DNA from: an uncultured Pseudomonadota bacterium | GTDB taxonomy: Bacteria; Pseudomonadota; Gammaproteobacteria; Methylococcales; Methylomonadaceae | Length of the DNA: 7,652 nucleotides | Reading direction: 5' to 3' | NCBI GenBank assembly: GCA_903904275.1 | Contig: CAIVBX010000183.1 | Span: forward strand, 1 to 7,652 | In this document: one piece after another, positions 1 to 5,860 of the stretch | How the letters are laid out: every line of letters begins with the position of its first letter | Numbering within the stretch: the stretch's first letter is position 1 | Program-made: the position numbers and the translations under genes | Notes under the pieces: model-generated | What the model was told of the DNA's origin: nothing | The model's database searches: none | Seen by the model: the letters and a program-made list of their open reading frames with translations, nothing else

Positions 1-53
1 ATGGTGCCAGTTGGGGTTTCTAAATCAGCAATTTCATTGTCTCTAATAATCAT
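1..53 (-). CDS. N-terminus of a probable dienelactone hydrolase family protein (partial)
   Basis: Only the first 17 codons are in the window; the gene runs off the left edge. The ATG at 53 is preceded by AAGGA with a short A-rich spacer, a good ribosome binding site. The peptide begins MIIRDNEIADLETPTGT. The 'ETPTGT' stretch resembles the N-terminal strand of dienelactone hydrolase family (alpha/beta hydrolase) proteins, which often read '..TPTGxM..'. This is recognition from a very short segment, so function is tentative. It lies 53 nt downstream of pgl on the same strand with no terminator visible between them, so it may be the last gene of the ribF-gnd-zwf-pgl transcript. Confidence that it is a real gene start is higher than confidence in the family. 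Confidence 0.45.
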   Translation of the reverse strand, partial: MIIRDNEIADLETPTGT

Positions 54-106
54 AGTTTTTCCTTATCACAAAAGTTTTAATTAAGAAGTCTAGTTTAGGG
101 TAAAAA

Positions 107-793
107 TCAATCTATGTCAGCGGCGGCATTATCGAGAAAAACCACCAAATTTTGTAACGCATTCACGGTTGAAACAGGCAAATTTTCACCTTCGCGCCAC
201 TGCTTTATTGCATCACGTTTATTTGCACCTTCGATTAAAAAGAACAAATTTTGCGTATCACTTAATGCTTTCGCACTCAATGTTACACGTTCTGAAGGCG
301 GTTTTGGTGAGTTATAAATCGAATGAACTGCGTCATTTTCATCATGAACATGATTGGGAAATAAACTCGCAGTATGTCCATCTTCGCCCATACCAAGTAA
401 AACTAAATCGAACGGGAGTGCTTCTTGCACAATTGAACGATAAATTGCGGCACTTTTTTCTGTTCCTAATTCTGTCGGAATATCAAAAATTTGCATTTTC
501 GGAATTACTACCACGTTTAAAAACGCATTTGCTGCCATTACGCTATTTCGATTTGCATCATCAACAGGCAAAACACGCTCATCACCATGATAAATAAACC
601 ACTTCGACCAATCTCCATTGCTTTTTGCAAGTAATCGATACATTTTTTCAGGTGTCTTGCCGCCTGCCAAAACGAATTTAAATTGTCCACGTTTAGTAAT
701 TGCTTCTTGTGCTATCGCCAAAATTCGTTTGCAAACTTCTTGCGCGATTAAATCAGTCGTTTCGAGTTGCTGCCATTCGATATTACTTTGCAT
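107..793 (-). CDS. pgl: 6-phosphogluconolactonase (DevB/SOL type)
   Basis: This enzyme hydrolyses 6-phosphoglucono-1,5-lactone to 6-phosphogluconate, the second step of the cytosolic oxidative pentose-phosphate pathway. The 228-residue length is normal for the DevB/SOL family. Visible family motifs are the phosphate-binding loop LAGGKTP (42-48), GDER (70-73) followed by a conserved N-R-N-S stretch, the signature LGMGEDGHTASLFP (133-146), and ERVTLS (168-173) near the C-terminal conserved block. The ATG at 793 overlaps the end of zwf by 11 nt in another frame, with only a weak GAG-type Shine-Dalgarno inside zwf, which suggests translational coupling. Together with zwf and gnd on the same strand, the family assignment is very secure. 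No truncation or missing motif is seen. Confidence 0.97.
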   Translation of the reverse strand: MQSNIEWQQLETTDLIAQEVCKRILAIAQEAITKRGQFKFVLAGGKTPEKMYRLLAKSNGDWSKWFIYHGDERVLPVDDANRNSVMAANAFLNVVVIPKMQIFDIPTELGTEKSAAIYRSIVQEALPFDLVLLGMGEDGHTASLFPNHVHDENDAVHSIYNSPKPPSERVTLSAKALSDTQNLFFLIEGANKRDAIKQWREGENLPVSTVNALQNLVVFLDNAAADID

Positions 794-2273
794 TGTTACA
801 CTCAGGCGTTAAAGATGTGCGCCATCCTTGACTTTCCTTATCAAATAATCGACTGTCTTCAGGTCCCCACGAACCAGCGGGATAAGTCGCAACATAATCA
901 CGTTCGCTCGCCCAAGTTTGTAAAATTGGGTCAACGATTTTCCACGCTTCTTCGACTTCATCAAAGCGTAAGAATAACGAGCGATCGCCTTTTAATACGT
1001 CAAGTAACAAGTCTTCATAAGCATCAATGGCTTTTTCGTCAGGATTTCTAAAACTGGCATCAAGTGAACTGGTGCGTGTTTTCATTTCTAAACCTGGTTC
1101 TTTAACCGTCATCTCAATGCGGACACATTCTTCGGGTTGAATGCCTAAAAGTACCCAGTTTTGACTCATGCAATGAATTTCAGTATCGCGGAAAAAATGT
1201 AATGGTGGCTGGCGGAAGCAAATCGAAATCACAGACTGTGATTTTTTCATGCGTTTCCCAGTTCGTAAATACATCGGAACACCTTGCCAACGCCAATTAT
1301 CCACATACAATTTCATCGACGCATACGTTTCCGTAATACTGTCTTGTGGAATCCCAGTTTCTTGCAAATAACCATTAACGTGTTCACCATTGATTACACC
1401 ATTTACATATTGAGCGCGATAAGCGTGAGCATGAACCGCCTCTTTTGCAATCGGACGAATCGATTTTAAAACCTTCACTTTTTCATCACGCAATGCTTCG
1501 GCTTCCATTGAAGTCGGTGGTTCCATCAAAACAAGCGTCAACAATTGCAATAAATGACTTTGCAACATATCGCGCATTGCACCTGAACCATCGTAATAAC
1601 CGCCACGTTCACCAATCCCAATACTTTCAGAATGTGTAATTTGAATGTGGTCAATATATTGACGATTCCAAAGCGGTTCTAGCATTACGTTTGCAAATCG
1701 AAACACCGATACATTTTGAACTGTGCCTTTACCTAGATAATGGTCGATGCGATAAATTTGATCTTCGCTTAAATAATGTGAAATTCGTTTTTGTAACGAT
1801 TGTGCGCTTTCTAAATCGTAACCAAATGGTTTTTCAATTACGACCCGTTTCCAGCCGTGCGATTCATCAAATAATTTATTACGACTGAGTTGTTCCATCA
1901 CGTTGCCAAAATCTGACGGACTAATCGATAAATAAAACGCTACATTATTAGAAAATTGTGGCTGTTCAAGCGTTGTTGCAAGTGAGCTGTAACATTCAGC
2001 TTGTTGTAAATCACCAAAGTGATAATGCAAACGTGCAGCAAAATCTTGAAAGGTTTTTTCGTCAAAAGCCTCTTTGATTTTGGTTTGAATCATCTCTTTG
2101 ACTTCAGAAAGCCACTTTTCTTGCGTCCATTCACGCCGCCCAATTGCGACAATTTTCGTACCTTCAGGTAATTGCCCAGCCGCTTCCAAATGATAAAAAG
2201 CAGGCATCAATTTAATGCGCGATAAATTACCCGTCGCGCCATAAATAACATAAGTACAAGATTCCGCATTCAT
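783..2273 (-). CDS. zwf: Glucose-6-phosphate 1-dehydrogenase
   Basis: This enzyme oxidises glucose-6-phosphate to 6-phosphogluconolactone and produces NADPH, the entry step of the oxidative pentose-phosphate pathway. The 496-residue protein has the Rossmann nucleotide loop GATGNL (12-17), EKPFG (147-151), the substrate site RIDHYLGK (175-182), the likely general-base His240 in the SHLLQLL segment, and the C-domain NWRWQGVPMYLRTGKR (326-341). In-frame codons extend up to a TTG at 2294. I chose the ATG at 2273 because GGAG lies 9 nt upstream of it, nothing like a ribosome binding site precedes the TTG, and the protein then starts a few residues before the nucleotide-binding strand, as usual. 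Residue 183, after HYLGK, is Gly where the classical signature has Glu. The gene starts 34 nt after gnd and overlaps pgl by 11 nt, so it sits in the same operon. Confidence 0.97.
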   Translation of the reverse strand: MNAESCTYVIYGATGNLSRIKLMPAFYHLEAAGQLPEGTKIVAIGRREWTQEKWLSEVKEMIQTKIKEAFDEKTFQDFAARLHYHFGDLQQAECYSSLATTLEQPQFSNNVAFYLSISPSDFGNVMEQLSRNKLFDESHGWKRVVIEKPFGYDLESAQSLQKRISHYLSEDQIYRIDHYLGKGTVQNVSVFRFANVMLEPLWNRQYIDHIQITHSESIGIGERGGYYDGSGAMRDMLQSHLLQLLTLVLMEPPTSMEAEALRDEKVKVLKSIRPIAKEAVHAHAYRAQYVNGVINGEHVNGYLQETGIPQDSITETYASMKLYVDNWRWQGVPMYLRTGKRMKKSQSVISICFRQPPLHFFRDTEIHCMSQNWVLLGIQPEECVRIEMTVKEPGLEMKTRTSSLDASFRNPDEKAIDAYEDLLLDVLKGDRSLFLRFDEVEEAWKIVDPILQTWASERDYVATYPAGSWGPEDSRLFDKESQGWRTSLTPECNNAK

Positions 2274-2282
2274 GCTTAGTGA

Positions 2283-2286
2283 CTCC
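2283..2286 (-). promoter_or_regulatory. Ribosome binding site that fixes the zwf start
   Basis: The minus strand reads GGAG here, 9 nt before the ATG at 2273. The alternative upstream TTG start at 2294 is preceded by an A/T-rich stretch without a purine-rich Shine-Dalgarno. This site therefore supports the shorter, 496-residue Zwf. Confidence 0.75.
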
Positions 2287-2307
2287 AAAGTCAAAGAAAT
2301 TTAAAAA

Positions 2308-3774
2308 TTAAACGTTATACGTTGTAGCTGAAACGTTTCCACCATTACCAATCCAATCGGTGTGAAAAAATTCCCCGCGTGGTTTATCAATGCGTTCGTA
2401 AGTGTGCGAACCAAAATAATCACGTTGTGCTTGTAGCAAATTTGCAGGCAATTTTTCGGTACGATAACCATCAAAATAAGCTAATGCCGATGAAAAAGTC
2501 GGTGTTGGAATACCTAATTGAATACCCAAAATAACCGATTTGCGCCAGCCGACTTCTGATTCTGCCATCACATTTGCAAAAAAATCATCAAACAATAAAT
2601 TGCGTAATTCGTGATTATTACTGTAAGCCTGTTTGATATTATTCAAAAATTTGCTGCGAATAATACAACCACCACGCCACATCAACGCAATATCACCATA
2701 ATTAAGTGCAAATTTATATTCTCTTGAAGCCTCACGCATCAAACGAAAACCTTGCGCGTAAGAAATAATTTTTGATGCGTATAACGCATCATGAATTGCG
2801 TTAATCATTTCAATTTTATCACCTGTAAATGGTGCAACAGGACGTTTAGGCAAAATTTTTGACGCTTGCACACGCTCAGATTTTTGCCACGACAAACAAC
2901 GTGCAAATACAGCTTCACCAATCAATGTTAGTGGTATCCCTAATTCTAATGCGTCAATCCCTGTCCATTTACCAGTACCTTTTTGTCCAGCAGTGTCTAA
3001 AATTTTTGTCAATAACGGCTGTCCATCCTCATCTTTATGACCCAAAATATCCGCTGTGATTTCCATTAAATAGGAACTTAATTCACCTTTGTTCCATTCG
3101 ATGAAAATGTCACGAATTTCGTCAACGCTTAGTTCTAAGCCTTCAGAAAGCAATTGATATGCTTCGCAAATTAACTGCATATCACCGTATTCGATGCCAT
3201 TGTGAACCATTTTGACGTAATGCCCCGCACCATTATCGCCAACCCAATGACAACAAGGTTCCTCGTCAACTTTTGCACAAATAGTTTGAAAAATAGGTTT
3301 TACCGTTGCCCAAGCTGCCCGATTTCCGCCTGGCATCATTGATGCGCCATAATGTGCGCCTTCTTCACCGCCTGAAACACCCATACCAATAAAATTCAAA
3401 CCTTTTTCAGCAAGCGCGACGACACGACGATTTGTATCTGTGTAAAGTGAATTTCCACCGTCAACAATAATGTCTCCTTCTGAAAGTAACGGCACTAATT
3501 TGTCGATGTAAAAATCAACAACATCCCCTGCTCTTACCATCATAAATACAACACGCGGTGATTCAAGATTATCTACAAGCTCTTGTAACGAATTGGTGCT
3601 GATAATTTCCGAATTTTCAATTGCAGCTGTATTTTCAACTTCAGCAGCAACAAACGCATCAGCAACGCCTTCTGCATATTCATAAACCGCTACTTTAAAC
3701 CCATGATCTCGAATGTTAAGAGTCAAGTTTTTACCCATTACTGCTAAACCAATCATACCAATTTGTGCTTTCAT
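2308..3774 (-). CDS. gnd: 6-phosphogluconate dehydrogenase, decarboxylating
   Basis: This enzyme oxidatively decarboxylates 6-phosphogluconate to ribulose-5-phosphate with reduction of NADP+. The 488 residues match the long homodimeric type seen in enterobacteria and animals. Motifs in order are the N-terminal dinucleotide loop GLAVMGKNL (9-17), DGGNS (105-109), VSGGEEGA (133-140), the catalytic segment AGHYVKMVHNGIEY with Lys188 and Glu195, and the C-terminal RDYFGSHTYER (451-461), which contributes to substrate binding. The reading frame continues upstream to a GTG at 3816, but the ATG at 3774 is preceded by AAGAGG with a 6-nt spacer and begins directly at the Rossmann strand, so I use it. 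It starts 35 nt after ribF and is followed after 34 nt by zwf. Co-transcription is likely, although a weak internal promoter in the end of ribF cannot be excluded. Confidence 0.97.
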   Translation of the reverse strand: MKAQIGMIGLAVMGKNLTLNIRDHGFKVAVYEYAEGVADAFVAAEVENTAAIENSEIISTNSLQELVDNLESPRVVFMMVRAGDVVDFYIDKLVPLLSEGDIIVDGGNSLYTDTNRRVVALAEKGLNFIGMGVSGGEEGAHYGASMMPGGNRAAWATVKPIFQTICAKVDEEPCCHWVGDNGAGHYVKMVHNGIEYGDMQLICEAYQLLSEGLELSVDEIRDIFIEWNKGELSSYLMEITADILGHKDEDGQPLLTKILDTAGQKGTGKWTGIDALELGIPLTLIGEAVFARCLSWQKSERVQASKILPKRPVAPFTGDKIEMINAIHDALYASKIISYAQGFRLMREASREYKFALNYGDIALMWRGGCIIRSKFLNNIKQAYSNNHELRNLLFDDFFANVMAESEVGWRKSVILGIQLGIPTPTFSSALAYFDGYRTEKLPANLLQAQRDYFGSHTYERIDKPRGEFFHTDWIGNGGNVSATTYNV

Positions 3775-3809
3775 TTTTTGCCTCTTAGTAAGTTGAATAA
3801 TTTTGAATT

Positions 3810-4748
3810 TTAGCACGTTCTAATGTTAAAAAAGTCTTTCGCTGCGATGACATCGAGACGAATTTGTGCCTGCAATTGTTCGAGTGAATTAAAGCGCATT
3901 TCGTGACGTAATTTTTGTTTAAATTGCACGCTAACATAACGCCCATAAATATCTTGATCGAAATTAAATAAATGTGTTTCTAAAATGACTTTGTGATTAC
4001 CTTCAATTGTCGGACGAATGCCAACATTGGCTACCCCCTGAAATTCACGATTATCAATCCCTGTCATCGTTACGGCAAAAACGCCTCGAATGGGGGTATT
4101 TCGACGTAACATTTTGATATTTGCTGTTGGAAAACCAAGTGTTCGTCCGAGTTTATCGCCTTGTGCGACACGACCACAAATTGAGTAATCTTGCCCTAAA
4201 AGTCGTCGCGCTTCGGTTAAATTATCTTCATTCAACACATCTCGAATCAGTGTGCTACTCACTCGCAAATCAGATAAAAGATACGAAGTCGATTTTTCAA
4301 CGGAAAATCCAAGTAATTCTCCTTGCTCTTTGAGTAAATTAAAATTACCGCGTCGCGCTTTACCAAAATGAAAATCGTCACCAATGACCAAGTGCTTCAC
4401 ATTTAATTTTGAAACCAAAATATTTTGAATAAATTCTTCCGGTTCAAAATTCGCTAACATACGATTAAATCGAACAATAACGATGTTATCAATCGGTAAC
4501 TCATTTAACGCTAGAATTTTTTCGCGTAATCGCATTAGTCGTGATGGTGCATTATCCGCTAAAAAATATTCCAATGGTTGAGGCTCAAAAAGCATAATTG
4601 TCGTGGATAAATTTAATTCTTTCGCTCTCTCAGCAAGCGTTTGAATAACAGCACGATGCCCTAAATGCACACCGTCAAAATTACCGATTGTTAAAACACA
4701 ACCTTTAGAAAAGGGTTGTCTATCAGAAAAACCTCGAATTAAACGCAT
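3810..4748 (-). CDS. ribF: Bifunctional riboflavin kinase / FMN adenylyltransferase
   Basis: This enzyme phosphorylates riboflavin to FMN and adenylates FMN to FAD in the cytosol. The 312-residue length is typical of bacterial RibF. The N-terminal adenylyltransferase (nucleotidyltransferase) domain has GNFDGVHLGH (22-31, containing the HxGH motif), FEPQPLEYF (54-62), GDDFHFGKARRGN (123-135) and RVSSTLIRDVL (162-172). The C-terminal kinase domain has GRTLGFPTANI (201-211, containing PTAN), GVFAV (222-226), GVANVGIRPTI (238-248) and ETHLF (257-261). The start MRLIRGF matches the usual RibF N-terminus, so the ATG at 4748 is well supported even though it lacks a Shine-Dalgarno. RibF is often found next to ileS and lspA; here it instead precedes gnd by 35 nt, heading a pentose-phosphate gene set. 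Confidence 0.97.
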   Translation of the reverse strand: MRLIRGFSDRQPFSKGCVLTIGNFDGVHLGHRAVIQTLAERAKELNLSTTIMLFEPQPLEYFLADNAPSRLMRLREKILALNELPIDNIVIVRFNRMLANFEPEEFIQNILVSKLNVKHLVIGDDFHFGKARRGNFNLLKEQGELLGFSVEKSTSYLLSDLRVSSTLIRDVLNEDNLTEARRLLGQDYSICGRVAQGDKLGRTLGFPTANIKMLRRNTPIRGVFAVTMTGIDNREFQGVANVGIRPTIEGNHKVILETHLFNFDQDIYGRYVSVQFKQKLRHEMRFNSLEQLQAQIRLDVIAAKDFFNIRTC

Positions 4749-4753
4749 TTTTA

Positions 4754-4782
4754 ATTATAAGTAGAAAATAAAAAATAGTTAA
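4754..4782 (-). promoter_or_regulatory. Sigma70-like promoter for ribF, probably giving leaderless mRNA
   Basis: Reading the minus strand, TTAACT (4782-4777; 4 of 6 match to TTGACA) is followed after exactly 17 nt by a perfect TATAAT (4759-4754). Only five bases separate the -10 box from the ribF ATG at 4748, so a typical start site falls on or beside the A of the AUG. No Shine-Dalgarno is present upstream of this ATG, which agrees with a leaderless transcript. The -35 box shares its first two T residues with the T-tract of the preceding terminator. The boxes are seen directly; promoter activity is inferred. Confidence 0.6.
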
Positions 4783-4818
4783 AAAAAAACCCTGTGAGCG
4801 AACTCACAGGGTTTTTTT
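4781..4818 (-). terminator. Intrinsic terminator of the lipoprotein gene
   Basis: A perfect 9-bp stem, CCCTGTGAG (4790-4798) with CTCACAGGG (4803-4811), closes a 4-nt loop that reads TTCG on the minus strand. It is followed on that strand by nine T residues (4789-4781) and preceded by seven A residues that can extend the stem. It begins about 20 nt after the lipoprotein stop codon. The plus strand also has seven T residues after the stem, but no plus-strand gene ends here. Confidence 0.92.
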
Positions 4819-4839
4819 ATCAGCATTCAATGAATGAAA

Positions 4840-5118
4840 TTATTTCAACATTGATTTTTTGAACAAGCTGTCCAATTTGCTGTTTGTGTCTTGTGCATAT
4901 TGAGCAGCACGGTTTGCAGCTGATTCAGCAGCAGCAGCGCGTGAAGCAGCATCAGCAGCAGCAGATTGTGCGCTGTTAGCGTCAGCAGATGCTTGTGCAA
5001 CTGATGTTTTTAATGTGTCAATTTGTGATTGTAAGTGTGTGATGTCATCTGTGCTTGCACAACCTACAACTACAGTAGCAACTAAAGCAACCATCGATAA
5101 TTTAACAAATTTTTTCAT
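4840..5118 (-). CDS. Lpp/OprI-like alanine-zipper murein lipoprotein
   Basis: This is a small outer-membrane lipoprotein of 92 residues. It starts with a lipoprotein signal peptide, MKKFVKLSMVALVATVVVGC, with lipobox VVGC and lipidation expected at Cys20; the next residue is Ala, so there is no inner-membrane retention Asp at +2. The mature 73 residues form a predicted long helix: a heptad-like part (about 26-40) followed by an alanine-dense stretch (about 41-76), as in the trimeric alanine zippers of Lpp and OprI. The chain ends in Leu-Lys, and a C-terminal Lys is the residue that L,D-transpeptidases link to peptidoglycan in Lpp. The ATG at 5118 has AAAGGA upstream; in-frame codons extend ten residues further without merit. 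A YkuD-domain gene lies directly upstream on the same strand. It is slightly longer than Lpp (58 mature residues) or OprI (64). Confidence 0.9.
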   Translation of the reverse strand: MKKFVKLSMVALVATVVVGCASTDDITHLQSQIDTLKTSVAQASADANSAQSAAADAASRAAAAESAANRAAQYAQDTNSKLDSLFKKSMLK

Positions 5119-5175
5119 GAGATTTTCCTTTAAGAAAGTGTGATACATAACGAGAATTTATACTACAAAACAACC

Positions 5176-5210
5176 TATAGCTGGGTTAATTTTAACCACC
5201 CAATGCTATA
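5176..5210 (-). other. Intergenic hairpin between the YkuD gene and the lipoprotein gene
   Basis: TATAGC-TGGGT (5176-5186) pairs with ACCCA-(AT)-GCTATA (5198-5210), an 11-bp stem interrupted by one 2-nt bulge, with an 11-nt loop. A competing inner pairing, GGTTAA (5184-5189) with TTAACC (5192-5197), is also possible. On the minus strand it lies 10 nt after the YkuD stop codon and is followed by a broken T-rich run (GGTTGTTTTG). It could be a weak terminator or processing/attenuation hairpin between a low-expressed enzyme gene and an abundant lipoprotein gene. A plausible -10-like TATAAA (5162-5157) for the lipoprotein follows it, but I found no well-spaced -35. Confidence 0.5.
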
Positions 5211-5220
5211 TTTTCCAGTT

Positions 5221-5784
5221 TTATTTTATTTTAACAACGGTTCCAGTATCAACAATTTGACTGAGATGGTCAATTTGCGAATTCGTCAAAGCAATACAGC
5301 CGTGCGTCCAGTCAAAAACTTCATGAATTCGTGCATCGCCGCTACCCAATCCATGAATACCAATTTGTCCACCCAATGCCGTATCTTGCGGCGGAATTTG
5401 TCCCAAAGCATGAGCTTTAGCAATGCGCTGATATTGTCTTTCATCAATAACACCTTTCTGGAACGCATTTTCAGCATCTTGAACCGATGGATATGTCAGA
5501 CCAAAAAAGCGTTTGAACATACTTTTGTCACCTACCCAACCAATTCGGTATTCGCCATGTGGTGTGATATTGTCGCCACGATGTGTTTTTAAACCCGCAC
5601 CACCACGACCAATTGCAACATGCTCGAGCGTTTCAACAGTTTGCTCACCTTTTTTGACTTCAATTTTTTTAGCTTTTGTATCAATGAGCAGCCATATATC
5701 ATCTGGATGTACCGATTCAGTTGCCGCCATCACAGACGACATGGCAAATAAACTCATTAACAATAATAAATAAGCGCGTAACAT
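5221..5784 (-). CDS. Secreted YkuD-domain protein (L,D-transpeptidase family)
   Basis: This is a 187-residue exported protein. A short basic N-terminus and hydrophobic core (residues 1-20, MLRAYLLLLMSLFAMSSVMA) form a Sec signal peptide, probably cleaved after VMA or VMAA, so it acts in the periplasm. The YkuD domain follows (about 30-187): an N-terminal strand with IWLLIDTKAKKIEV, the TPHGEYRIGW segment (74-83), a helical insertion (about 100-130), and the active site with IHGLGSGD (143-150) and THGCIALTN (160-168), giving His144, His161 and nucleophile Cys163. The usual Arg after HGCx is Ala here. Such enzymes form 3-3 crosslinks, attach Lpp-like lipoproteins to peptidoglycan or, in E. coli DpaA/YafK, release Lpp; which applies is not decided. 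The ATG at 5784 has AGGAG close upstream. The lipoprotein gene downstream, 102 nt away, is a natural partner. Confidence 0.9.
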   Translation of the reverse strand: MLRAYLLLLMSLFAMSSVMAATESVHPDDIWLLIDTKAKKIEVKKGEQTVETLEHVAIGRGGAGLKTHRGDNITPHGEYRIGWVGDKSMFKRFFGLTYPSVQDAENAFQKGVIDERQYQRIAKAHALGQIPPQDTALGGQIGIHGLGSGDARIHEVFDWTHGCIALTNSQIDHLSQIVDTGTVVKIK

Positions 5785-5860
5785 ATTTCTCCTACACTTT
5801 AAAAATGTTTTGGTGTACTTTTTAACTTGCAACACCCATACCAACTTTTCGAGGATTATT
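5785..5860. promoter_or_regulatory. Divergent intergenic region between the YkuD gene and pgm
   Basis: These 76 bases separate two outward-reading genes, so they are expected to hold a promoter for each. I see the two ribosome binding sites (AGGAG for the minus gene; GAGG at 5851-5854 for pgm), but no convincing -35/-10 pair in either direction. TTGCAA occurs at 5827-5832 without a good -10 at normal spacing. The regulatory role is inferred from layout only. Confidence 0.4.

Noticed and set aside
54..106. Terminator or promoter between pgl and the partial gene at the left edge
   Set aside because: No stem-loop with a T-tract and no acceptable -35/-10 pair was found; only the ribosome binding site of the partial gene is visible.
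169..597. A 142-codon plus-strand open frame opposite pgl
   Set aside because: It lies entirely antisense to a clear pgl gene, has no recognisable domain or ribosome binding site, and its His-rich, low-complexity composition is that of a shadow frame.
3800..3829. Possible internal promoter for gnd (TTAACA, 18 nt, CAAAAT) inside the end of ribF
   Set aside because: The -35 matches 5 of 6 but the -10 only 4 of 6, in AT-rich DNA where such matches are frequent. It is not strong enough to list, though it would allow separate gnd expression.
5157..5189. Lipoprotein promoter with -10 TATAAA (5162-5157) and -35 TTAACC (5189-5184)
   Set aside because: The spacing would be 21 nt, too long for a normal sigma70 promoter, and no better -35 is seen at 16-18 nt. 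A promoter probably exists here but I cannot place it.
5140..5592. A 150-codon plus-strand open frame opposite the YkuD gene
   Set aside because: It is antisense to the YkuD domain whose catalytic motif is intact, and it shows no domain, signal peptide or initiation signal of its own.
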